DNA from: an uncultured Sphaerochaeta sp.
Lineage (GTDB): Bacteria > Spirochaetota > Spirochaetia > Sphaerochaetales > Sphaerochaetaceae
Direction of reading: 5' to 3'
Assembly: GCF_963676285.1 (NCBI RefSeq)
Contig: NZ_OY781062.1
Coordinates: 310,001-374,000, forward strand
Length of the DNA: 64,000 nt
Shown: positions 35,301 through 41,990 of the stretch, piece after piece
Numbering within the stretch: position 1 is the first letter of the stretch
Layout of the letters: every line of letters begins with the position of its first letter
Notes under the pieces: model-generated
Seen by the model: the letters and a program-made list of their open reading frames with translations, nothing else
Database searches by the model: none
Told to the model about the DNA's origin: nothing
Translations under genes and position numbers: made by a program

Positions 35301-36792
35301 CTATCCTGAGGATAGAACCCTGCTACTGCGCCATGTGGAAAGACAAAGTATGACAAGCATCACATCCGAACCTTTCAATCTCCGACTTGTAAAGAATGAT
35401 GGTGATATCATCTGGTGCAGGATTACGTTCCGCCAGATGGGGATTCAAGGGAGAGGTGAACCTTTCAGCTTGCTTATTGAAGATCTCTCTGAATCGATGC
35501 ATGATGAGAAGGTTCTGCAACAAGTACAGGAACAACTCTCATTTGCCTTGAACCATAACCTGGTAACAGGTTTATATACTCGTCAGAGATTTTATGAGGC
35601 TTGTCGTGAATTCCTTGATAGCCATACCAATACATCCTTTGTAATGGTGTACTGGAACATTGAACGCTTCTCAATCTTGAATGAGTTGCTTGGATTTGAT
35701 CGTGGGAACCAGGTTCTACAGCTTGTTGCTCGATCACTTAGGGATTTCATCAAGGACCATGGTGTGTATGGACATGTTGGGGCAGACCATTTTGCTGCTT
35801 GCATACCAAATAAGATGAGCAGCGCAATCAAACTGAAACAAGCCATAGACATTGAACATATCGGACAGGATATCGGATTACATCTTTCGATGGTATTCGG
35901 TATGTATGAGATTGAAGATCCCAGTCAAGATATTCCCTCCCTGCTGGATAAGGCGCACAGTGCTTCCAAGATTTCGCGTTTTCGCAATCGGGAAGGATAT
36001 GCCTTTTATGAACCTTCCATCCGGAGTGAAACGTTCAATGAACAGGATGTTCTCAACGAAATGCAAGGCGCATTGGATGAAGGGCAGTTCACATTCTTCC
36101 TACAGCCCATTTATAATATCCAGGGAATGCGCATACATTCAGCAGAGGCACTATCTCGCTGGGTGCATCCGACAAGAGGGGTAATTCCGCCAAAACAATT
36201 CATTCCCGTTTTCGAGAAATATGGTTTTATTACTGCACTGGATATGTCAGTTCTCTCCAGTGTATGTGCATTCATAGCTGAGCATTCAATAGATATTCCT
36301 ATTTCCATCAACCTAAGCAGGATTGATGTAAACAACAAGAATATCGTGAAGCTTATCCTGCAAACCACAGAATCATATGCTGTAGACCACTCGTACATCC
36401 AGTTTGAGATTACCGAGAGTGCCTACATAGACAATCCTGTGCAGATGTCTGAATTGGTCAGTGAGCTGAAAAGTCATGGTTTCAAGATCCTGATGGATGA
36501 CTTCGGCAGTGGTTACTCCTCTCTGCACATGCTCTCCACACTGCCGATGGATATCATCAAGGTTGACCGTTCCTTCATCTATGAGATTGGAGAGAATAAT
36601 CGCTCTAAAGCAGTACTCTCTTCCATCATACAGATGGGAAAAGAACTCGGGATGGATATGGTGGTGGAGGGAGTGGAGAATGAGAAACATCATGAGTTCC
36701 TGAGTGAAGCTGGAGCTCTTTTTGGGCAAGGATACTTCTATCAGCGACCTATGGAGAAAGAAGCTTTCCTTAAGTTGCTCATACATGGTTGA
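32377..36792 (+). CDS. Multi-PAS GGDEF/EAL cyclic-di-GMP protein (1471 residues)
   Basis: A very large cytoplasmic signalling protein without evident membrane segments. In order: three PAS-like modules (about 15-385); a GGDEF domain with intact RLGGDEF at 465-471 and no RxxD inhibitory site just before it; a PAS-like module with cysteines (GKKCYEVIFHRDQVCEHC, about 550-665); further PAS regions (about 790-1030); a degenerate second GGDEF (GADHF, 1135-1139); and an EAL domain. The EAL domain has EAL at 1257-1259, SINLSR, EITES, LMDDFGSGYSS, IKVDRSF and VVEGVEN, so the phosphodiesterase side looks active. It can in principle both make and break c-di-GMP. Confidence 0.93.
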   Translation: MNEVGHSGPNKERMLSINNLPGGVGVYELGDEIRATYLSRGLSKLLAYSPKEFHNYNELDLLDSVHERERKRIKAVFQKLKSSHKELDVSFRLQRKEDRFIRLLGRYSRHHGQFPVYYLVASDVSEAHQNAFALERQNTRLQFAFSHSTLEMWEYYLDEDRLVALSRTVLGGHAPLEIYNPTAFLLEEGYIHPDFSVTLNYDFAQLQTGNEPDSILSVRSAAGSFRWLRLSYAFLSDGEQEHRRAIGIFQDVHDEIAMRLQALGQDKAFFGGFNLDSGKPVLADNRVWKMMNGCDDFYTMYDSVLQEAIQKEYLPVFHEIDTSEKLKLFVEAGNKELTIEAKMIHPFHREDGYRWVRFHFNVSVANNTTIGYIAIKDIEASKVQEQALEKRAHSDSLTGVYNRFSLEELVSRYLRDGGNSVFFLIDIDRFKLINDTYGHDLGDRVLKRIALLMRTVFPQGTIIGRLGGDEFVAYVPHFTEALLHAGDEFCCLVAEDRTLGILITCSLGYCLSPEDGTTFNELYQHADLALYHSKNHGRNQCTHYVSEMGMHKTLCWTNHEWMLDNLPDTVYLSDMQSYDLLFLNKAGREAHSPDTRYIGKKCYEVIFHRDQVCEHCRFQSLSYDTYSFWEQTDESCSVWLCKEKLILFNDKPAKLAILVDQLKQAKQIAEKSVTQTTKLHLSRSSYFKLLQRGDSSWDYDVNYDVLTLFVFIDGQPYVEQVHGFLGRNAGVKAMLAEDRITFRKALRERISNPEGRPIQVRLTVSSGSFIPVLFSYYYMDHRIGGNVVRFSPSGYISPESPLKEILQNFSVALLHLACERDTVTLLLANRKFHELFNSEEATLEKDPLGWLLPSERNNVLSRIRSLQENHIRGETFMVVGHDNRYFSLTCQLGTCYGYVQMVTFTLQDVSREHKLQQLNKRILPYIEQSREGIAVFSLESYSLELQYANETLAALLGYEREDLFAQLKSNAMQLFYPEDRTLLLRHVERQSMTSITSEPFNLRLVKNDGDIIWCRITFRQMGIQGRGEPFSLLIEDLSESMHDEKVLQQVQEQLSFALNHNLVTGLYTRQRFYEACREFLDSHTNTSFVMVYWNIERFSILNELLGFDRGNQVLQLVARSLRDFIKDHGVYGHVGADHFAACIPNKMSSAIKLKQAIDIEHIGQDIGLHLSMVFGMYEIEDPSQDIPSLLDKAHSASKISRFRNREGYAFYEPSIRSETFNEQDVLNEMQGALDEGQFTFFLQPIYNIQGMRIHSAEALSRWVHPTRGVIPPKQFIPVFEKYGFITALDMSVLSSVCAFIAEHSIDIPISINLSRIDVNNKNIVKLILQTTESYAVDHSYIQFEITESAYIDNPVQMSELVSELKSHGFKILMDDFGSGYSSLHMLSTLPMDIIKVDRSFIYEIGENNRSKAVLSSIIQMGKELGMDMVVEGVENEKHHEFLSEAGALFGQGYFYQRPMEKEAFLKLLIHG

Positions 36793-36828
36793 CAGTTTTC
36801 CTCTCTTTGTGATACGTTCTGTTTCATC

Positions 36829-36900
36829 GGCCGGATAGCTCAGCGGGAGAGCGGTTGCCTTACACGCAACTGGTCGGGGGTTCAAATCCCTCTCCGGTCA
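36829..36900 (+). tRNA. tRNA-Val (anticodon TAC)
   Basis: A full 72-nt cloverleaf: acceptor GGCCGGA/TCCGGTC, D-arm GCTC/GAGC, anticodon stem GTTGC/GCAAC with loop CTTACAC (anticodon at 36861-36863), and T-loop TTCAAAT. CCA is not encoded. It is followed directly by an intrinsic terminator. Confidence 0.96.
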
Positions 36901-36903
36901 TAG

Positions 36904-36929
36904 ACGCACTCTTCACAGAGTGCGTTTTT
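36904..36929 (+). terminator. Intrinsic terminator after tRNA-Val
   Basis: ACGCACTC pairs with GAGTGCGT (36904-36911 with 36918-36925) around a 6-nt loop, followed by TTTT. It lies 3 nt after the tRNA. Confidence 0.9.
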
Positions 36930-36947
36930 GCTTTGATAGGGGTGCTA

Positions 36948-36976
36948 TTGCCGCTCAAAATGGTTCTGAGTATAGT
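36948..36976 (+). promoter_or_regulatory. Promoter of the 37001 gene cluster
   Basis: TTGCCG (36948-36953) and TATAGT (36971-36976) are 17 bp apart. They lie 25 bp upstream of the ATG at 37001, just after the tRNA terminator. The close spacing implies a very short leader. Confidence 0.6.
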
Positions 36977-37000
36977 AGTATCAGACAATGAGGGGATAGT

Positions 37001-37810
37001 ATGGATCTGACGTTGTTGATCTGGTATTTTTTCAGTTATTCTATTCTTGGTTATATAGTTGAGGTTCTGTATTGTTCCATAAGACAGGGCTCTCTGGTAA
37101 ACCGTGGATTTCTTCATGGACCTTATCTTCCAATCTATGGATTTGGAGCGGTGTTGGTCATTTTCGTCTTTGCAAGATTATCCAACAATCCACTTATCCT
37201 GTTTTTTATCGCTGTCATTGGAACCAGCATCCTGGAATATGCTACAGGATATCTTGCTGAGACACTGTTTTCCATCAGATTATGGGATTACTCCTCTGCA
37301 CGCTTCAACCTCAAGGGAAGGGTCTGTCTCCTCAACTCAACACTTTTTGGATTGCTTTCATTGTTTGTCACCTATGGCGTTCATCCCCATCTCTCAGCGG
37401 TATTCGATCATTCCACCCCGGCAGTCATGGAGCTTGGGGCAAAAATCATCATCATATTGTTCAGTGTCGATACCACCATCTCAGTATTGGGAATGAGTGC
37501 TTTCCAGAGACAACTTGCTGATTTCAGGGAAAAGAGAAGGGAGATTGAAAGTCGCCTGAAAGTACTTCACGAATTCAAAGAGAACAAGATGCTTGAAGGT
37601 TTGCGTGTAAAGTTGGATACTGAATTGGATGAATTAAAGATGCGTCTCAGTATTTCTGCCAAACGAATCTTGCATGCATTTCCCTCGCTAACAAGCAGCA
37701 ACGAGGAAAAGCGGTTATTGCTGGAAACATTGAGAAAGACCATACGGGAGACTGCTTTGCACAAGAAGTTGCATGAAAACAAGCATAGGAGCGAAAAGAG
37801 AGATGATTGA
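37001..37810 (+). CDS. Putative ABC-transporter type IV membrane protein (CmpB family)
   Basis: A 269-residue protein with about five hydrophobic helices in its first 170 residues, then a long charged helical tail (FREKRREIESRLKVLHEFKE). The start WYFFSYSILGYIVEVLY and LVNRGFLHGPYLPIYGFGA are typical of the family named putative ABC-transporter type IV (CmpB). Despite the name, no transport role is proven. Its stop overlaps the start of the next gene. Confidence 0.85.
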   Translation: MDLTLLIWYFFSYSILGYIVEVLYCSIRQGSLVNRGFLHGPYLPIYGFGAVLVIFVFARLSNNPLILFFIAVIGTSILEYATGYLAETLFSIRLWDYSSARFNLKGRVCLLNSTLFGLLSLFVTYGVHPHLSAVFDHSTPAVMELGAKIIIILFSVDTTISVLGMSAFQRQLADFREKRREIESRLKVLHEFKENKMLEGLRVKLDTELDELKMRLSISAKRILHAFPSLTSSNEEKRLLLETLRKTIRETALHKKLHENKHRSEKRDD

Positions 37811-38486
37811 GTTACGGGAGCACTATCAGGAAATATTGGATAGCTTGGGCGAAGCTGCAAAGATTGCCGGGAGAGAACCAAGTGACATTACGCTGATGGC
37901 AGTAAGCAAGACCCGTACATACCAGGAGATGCTGGACCTATACTCGTGCGGACAGCTCCTCTTTGGGGAAAACCGTGTACAGGAAGTACAGGAGAAGATT
38001 CCCCTAGCAAGACCGGAAGGGATGAGACTGCACCTGATAGGACACCTGCAGTCCAATAAGGCAAAAAAGGCTGTAGAGCTCTTTGATGGTATTGATAGTG
38101 TCGATTCCTTAAAGCTTGCCAAGAAAATTGAAGGATATCTTTCCCGTCCATTTCCCATCCTGCTTGAACTCAAGACAGCACAAGAAGAGTCAAAAAGTGG
38201 ATTCACTTGTGAGGATGAGCTCTTCTCAGCTCTAGATGTCATTATGCAAAGTACCTATCTCCAGGTACGGGGGTTGATGACCATTGGTCCCTTGGATGGA
38301 GATGAGAAAATGGTAAGAGCAGCATTCTCACGACTGAGAAGGGCTTTTGAAGCTGTGCAAAAGCGATTTGCTCCTCCATCATTCGATACCCTGAGCATGG
38401 GTATGAGCAGTGACTACCGCCTGGCAATAGAGGAAGGTTCCAACCTGGTAAGGATTGGTACAAAGCTGTTCGGGAAACGGGGGTAA
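37803..38486 (+). CDS. YggS-type PLP homeostasis protein
   Basis: A 227-residue single-domain PLP-binding protein of the YggS/PROSC (YlmE) family. The PLP lysine is in MAVSKTR near residue 35, and FGENRVQE, HLIGHLQSNK and LSMGMSSDY are family signatures. It buffers pyridoxal phosphate and affects amino-acid pools and has no known catalysis. The ATG at 37803 overlaps the preceding stop; an upstream start at 37773 is possible. Confidence 0.95.
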   Translation: MIELREHYQEILDSLGEAAKIAGREPSDITLMAVSKTRTYQEMLDLYSCGQLLFGENRVQEVQEKIPLARPEGMRLHLIGHLQSNKAKKAVELFDGIDSVDSLKLAKKIEGYLSRPFPILLELKTAQEESKSGFTCEDELFSALDVIMQSTYLQVRGLMTIGPLDGDEKMVRAAFSRLRRAFEAVQKRFAPPSFDTLSMGMSSDYRLAIEEGSNLVRIGTKLFGKRG

Positions 38487-38488
38487 GC

Positions 38489-38830
38489 ATGCGCCGAGTC
38501 ATGGTAATCCTACTGCTACTGCTCATGATCTTCCCATTGCAACTATCAGCTGACCAACTCAAGGGGTATGAACCCTATGAGGAAGAAGAGTTCCCTCTAT
38601 GGAGCTATAAGATCAGAAGGGCTGAGACGCTCTTCTTTGGTTCCATGGTTATCACGCTGCCTGTTGCTGCATTGCTGTATCGTGTTGCAGTGGATTCCAA
38701 TCTTATTGAAACACCATCGACTGACCTGCAAAGCTTCCTCATGCAAGGTTCTATTGCCGCCGGTCTTTCACTGGGAATATCGATTACCGATTATATCATC
38801 GGTGAAGTGGGGAGTACCAATGGGCGTTAA
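38489..38830 (+). CDS. Small exported or membrane protein of unknown function
   Basis: A 113-residue protein with a signal peptide (VMVILLLLLMIFPLQLSA). An acidic stretch (YEEEEFPLW) and two further hydrophobic segments follow. It starts 2 nt after the YggS gene and overlaps the RluA-type gene start by 11 nt, so it is part of the same operon. I do not recognise a family. Confidence 0.75.
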   Translation: MRRVMVILLLLLMIFPLQLSADQLKGYEPYEEEEFPLWSYKIRRAETLFFGSMVITLPVAALLYRVAVDSNLIETPSTDLQSFLMQGSIAAGLSLGISITDYIIGEVGSTNGR

Positions 38831-39827
38831 GGAAGGTAGGGTAGACCTCGTTGTAGAATCCTTGGAACAACCCCTTCGTTTGGATGTCTATGTTGCAAGC
38901 CATAGTGACCTTATCTCACGTTCTACCTTGAGCGAATCAGACACAACGATTGAGCTCAATGGCAAAACAAGCAAGAAAAGTAAACTTGTCAGGGAAGGTG
39001 ACCGTATAAGCATCCACTTCAGCCAGTCATTCTTTGAAGGAATTGAAGGGGAGGATATTCCACTTACCGTCCTGTATGAGGATGAGGACCTTCTGGCGAT
39101 CGACAAGGAACAAGGGATGGTTGTTCACCCTGCAAATGGTAATACCGAACATACCTTGGTCAATGCGTTGGTCCATCGCTACGGCAAACAGTTCTGTGAG
39201 GAACTGCAGGATGAAGAAGCAAGTGAGGATGAAGTTGACCTCTCCAGTCCAGCAGTTCGTCCCGGCATTGTGCATCGCTTGGATAAGGACACCAGCGGTG
39301 TCTTGGTAATTGCCCGAAACAGGGTAAGCCATAGAAGTCTTTCTGCACAGTTCAAGGACCGTACCACGAAGAAAATCTATATTGCCTTAGTAAAAGGAGT
39401 ATTCAAGCAGAGACAGGGTATTATAGAGAAACATCTGAAACGTGATCCCAAGGACCGAAAGAAATTCACAACATGTGCTGATGATGAAGGTAGATATGCA
39501 AAGACAGAATATCAGGTTTTAAGACAATACCGTGGGTTTGCACTCTTGAGGATTACCCTCCACACAGGACGAACTCACCAGATCAGGGTCCACCTAAGCA
39601 AGGAGGGACACCCAATCATCGGAGATCCCATTTATGGGAAGGATGATGGACAGACCTTGATGTTGCACGCCTTGCTTCTTGAACTTGACAGCCCATCAAA
39701 AGGAATGAGATTGCGTTTCGTTGCTGCAATGCCTGAACGTTTTCTCTCTTATGTACGCTCTACTCATCCTCTCTCCAATTCTGGCGCTCGGTCTCAATCT
39801 TGCCCAACTGCAAAAGATCGTGGTTGA
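38820..39827 (+). CDS. RluA-family 23S rRNA pseudouridine synthase
   Basis: A 335-residue enzyme with an N-terminal S4-like RNA-binding region, then the catalytic domain. The catalytic aspartate is in VHRLDKDTSG, and HTGRTHQIRVHL and GDPIYG follow. The ATG at 38820 is chosen because GGGGAG precedes it; a longer upstream frame crosses the neighbouring gene and is rejected. The last 23 or so residues (after ERFLSYV) lie antisense to the metallo-hydrolase gene and look like an extension. Confidence 0.92.
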   Translation: MGVKEGRVDLVVESLEQPLRLDVYVASHSDLISRSTLSESDTTIELNGKTSKKSKLVREGDRISIHFSQSFFEGIEGEDIPLTVLYEDEDLLAIDKEQGMVVHPANGNTEHTLVNALVHRYGKQFCEELQDEEASEDEVDLSSPAVRPGIVHRLDKDTSGVLVIARNRVSHRSLSAQFKDRTTKKIYIALVKGVFKQRQGIIEKHLKRDPKDRKKFTTCADDEGRYAKTEYQVLRQYRGFALLRITLHTGRTHQIRVHLSKEGHPIIGDPIYGKDDGQTLMLHALLLELDSPSKGMRLRFVAAMPERFLSYVRSTHPLSNSGARSQSCPTAKDRG

Positions 39828-40368
39828 ACATACGCTCGATTCTCAACTTGCTTGCCGTGCCATGTCCTGGGAAGAGAAGGATGTTCTCATCGAGTGTCAT
39901 CAGTTTCTGATTGATGGATGAGATAAGCAGAGCCTGCTCCCGGTATCCGGGTGTTGATCCTATTCTACCACAAAGCAGCGTATCGCCAGTAAATAATGCA
40001 TGATCGATTTTATATACCATGCTGTCCAAACTGTGACCCGGTATATGGATGACCTCAATTTCCAAACCACAGAGATTAAGAACTTCTGCATCCTCAATTG
40101 GATGATAGAGAAATTCATAGCTACTAAAGGCTGAGGCATGGACCTCCACATCGTAGATCTTCTTCAGGGTGCCAAGTCCCTCTGTATGGGAAGGGTGTCG
40201 ATGGGTAAGCAGTACATGTTTCAATTTGTACCTATTTGCCTCAATCAAGTTGATCAACTCCGTATCCACATGTCCAGGGTCGATCAAGAGGGCATCACTG
40301 CCCTCCTTACGGGCAACCAAATAGGTATTGCAGAAACCTACGACTGAGAAATGCTGATAGATATTCAA
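39760..40368 (-). CDS. Metallo-beta-lactamase-fold hydrolase with altered metal motif
   Basis: A 202-residue MBL-fold protein of the glyoxalase II-like group. The usual THxHxDH reads THRHPSH, so the aspartate that binds the second metal is a serine. The later ligands remain: PGHS, TGD and PGHG. The TTG at 40368 is chosen because GGGAGGAGG lies 7 nt upstream and the start overlaps the preceding stop as TTGA. Whether it binds one metal or two is open. Confidence 0.85.
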   Translation of the reverse strand: MNIYQHFSVVGFCNTYLVARKEGSDALLIDPGHVDTELINLIEANRYKLKHVLLTHRHPSHTEGLGTLKKIYDVEVHASAFSSYEFLYHPIEDAEVLNLCGLEIEVIHIPGHSLDSMVYKIDHALFTGDTLLCGRIGSTPGYREQALLISSINQKLMTLDENILLFPGHGTASKLRIERMFNHDLLQLGKIETERQNWREDE

Positions 40369-40943
40369 AAGCGTGCCTCCTCCCAATTGGAGTAGCGGAA
40401 AGAGACGCGTCTCCTGTCAGTATATACAAAGTCTGCTTTCTTCAAGTTGCAATCCTCAAAATCAGTATCCCTGAGAAAACTTGAATTGAAGGTTGAAAAG
40501 TAGAGGTCACAGTCGCAAAACGAACAACGCAGTGTATCGATTCCACTGAAATTGGTATGCATAATCATGCTACCTGAGAAATCGCAATCGATCATCTTGC
40601 TACCTGAAAATACACTGTAGCGGGAGATGATACTGTTGAATTTGCACTTTTCAAAGAGACAAAAATCAAAAAAGCTGTTAAGCAAGGTGACTTGTGAGAA
40701 ATCCACACCTCGAAAAGTGCACCATGCCATATTTGAAGCGGAAATGATTTTCTTTCCCAAGGTGAGGTTGTCAAACTCACTACCAGTCAACGAATAATCA
40801 ACAATATCATTTCTGCCTGTTAGCCGATCAAGACAATCCTGGTAGAGTTCGTCTTGGTTCTCGCTATGACGAAAACAATAGTTGCCTTCATTGCATACAT
40901 AGGTATGGCAGAGTGGGTGAGAGCACGTTTTAAAACTGAACAT
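40365..40943 (-). CDS. Pentapeptide-repeat protein
   Basis: A 192-residue protein with a short cysteine/histidine-rich start (CSHPLCHTYVCNEGNYCFRH). Pentapeptide-like repeats of A(D/N)LXX form follow, for example FRGVDFSQVTLLNSFFDFCLFEKCKF and DTDFEDCNLKKADF. The fold is a right-handed beta helix. The role is unknown. It is upstream of and coupled to the MBL-fold gene and diverges from rsgA. Confidence 0.85.
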   Translation of the reverse strand: MFSFKTCSHPLCHTYVCNEGNYCFRHSENQDELYQDCLDRLTGRNDIVDYSLTGSEFDNLTLGKKIISASNMAWCTFRGVDFSQVTLLNSFFDFCLFEKCKFNSIISRYSVFSGSKMIDCDFSGSMIMHTNFSGIDTLRCSFCDCDLYFSTFNSSFLRDTDFEDCNLKKADFVYTDRRRVSFRYSNWEEARF

Positions 40944-40970
40944 AGCATTACAGTATCAAATACCATCTGG

Positions 40971-40999
40971 TTGTCAAGAGCCCCGTTTGCAGATACAGT
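40971..40999 (+). promoter_or_regulatory. Promoter of rsgA-mutS2
   Basis: TTGTCA (40971-40976) and TACAGT (40994-40999) are separated by 17 bp, 23 bp upstream of the rsgA start, in the gap with the divergent pentapeptide gene. Confidence 0.6.
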
Positions 41000-41021
41000 A
41001 CTACCTGGGAGCTATAAAGAG

Positions 41022-41990
41022 ATGCAAACAGGCCTGATAACCAGAGGAATCAACAATATTTACACGGTGGAGTCTCAAGGGAACTCCTATCTTTGCCGTA
41101 TCAAGGGAAAACAGTTGTTCCAGGTTACCGACGAGTACAATCCACTAGCCGTAGGGGACCAGGTATCTTTTGTCGTTACCAACGAGGGAGAGGGGCTGAT
41201 CACCGAAAGACTCGATAGACGTAACTGTTTCCAGCGCTGGAATGCGAAGAAAGGATGTAATCAGACCGTGGTAGCCAACATGGATTTGGTCGTCTGTGTA
41301 AGCAGTGTCGAAAGTCCTCCTTTCAGACCACGATTCATTGACCGGGTAATAGCTTGCTCCCGTAAAGCTCCGGTCATGATCATCCTTAACAAGAGTGACA
41401 TCCTTCTCACTGAGGAGGAACATGAGCGCTTTTCCCTTTACGGTAAACTTGGGTATCAGACGATGGCGGTCAGTGCTGCCAATGGAGAGAATCTTGATCG
41501 ATTGCATCAGGTTCTGAAAGGTAAGACAGTGGCATTTGTCGGACAGAGTGGGGTTGGAAAATCCACGTTGATCAACCGTTTGTTGGGAGTAGAGCAGAAG
41601 ACAGGTGAAATCTCACATAAATATAATCGTGGTCGGCATACCACCAATCATGCTCTGTTGTTGCATGGTCCAGATTTTACGATTGCCGATACGCCTGGTG
41701 TAAGGGAGTTCCTCGTCCCACACACCGATCCCCACGAATTAAGCGATGCTTTTCCTGAGTTTGCGGAGTTTGCAGGCTCATGTACGTATGAAGGATGCCT
41801 GCATCAGGGAGAGCCTGGATGCAAGGTGATGGAAGCAGTGGAACAGGATCTCATTCACTACGATAGATACGAGAGCTATCTCAGGATGCTCGCTTCCCTC
41901 AATGAAAAGAAACCTGAGTGGATGGGAAAGAATGACCGTTCAAAATCCTGGGTCAAACGAATGGAGAGAGATGAATCACAAGAGTATTGA
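41022..41990 (+). CDS. rsgA: Ribosome small-subunit GTPase RsgA
   Basis: A 322-residue circularly permuted GTPase. An N-terminal OB fold precedes G4 (ILNKSD), G5 (SAANGEN), G1 (GQSGVGKSTLINRL) and G3 (DTPG), in the permuted order. The zinc site CTYEGCLHQGEPGC follows. It helps mature the 30S subunit. The ATG at 41022 fits the family N-terminus (LITRGINNIYTV) and lies just after the promoter. It overlaps mutS2 by 20 nt. Confidence 0.96.
   Translation: MQTGLITRGINNIYTVESQGNSYLCRIKGKQLFQVTDEYNPLAVGDQVSFVVTNEGEGLITERLDRRNCFQRWNAKKGCNQTVVANMDLVVCVSSVESPPFRPRFIDRVIACSRKAPVMIILNKSDILLTEEEHERFSLYGKLGYQTMAVSAANGENLDRLHQVLKGKTVAFVGQSGVGKSTLINRLLGVEQKTGEISHKYNRGRHTTNHALLLHGPDFTIADTPGVREFLVPHTDPHELSDAFPEFAEFAGSCTYEGCLHQGEPGCKVMEAVEQDLIHYDRYESYLRMLASLNEKKPEWMGKNDRSKSWVKRMERDESQEY

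Noticed and set aside
38568..38819. N-terminal extension of the RluA-family gene
   Set aside because: It overlaps the small exported-protein gene in another frame. GGGGAG supports the ATG at 38820.
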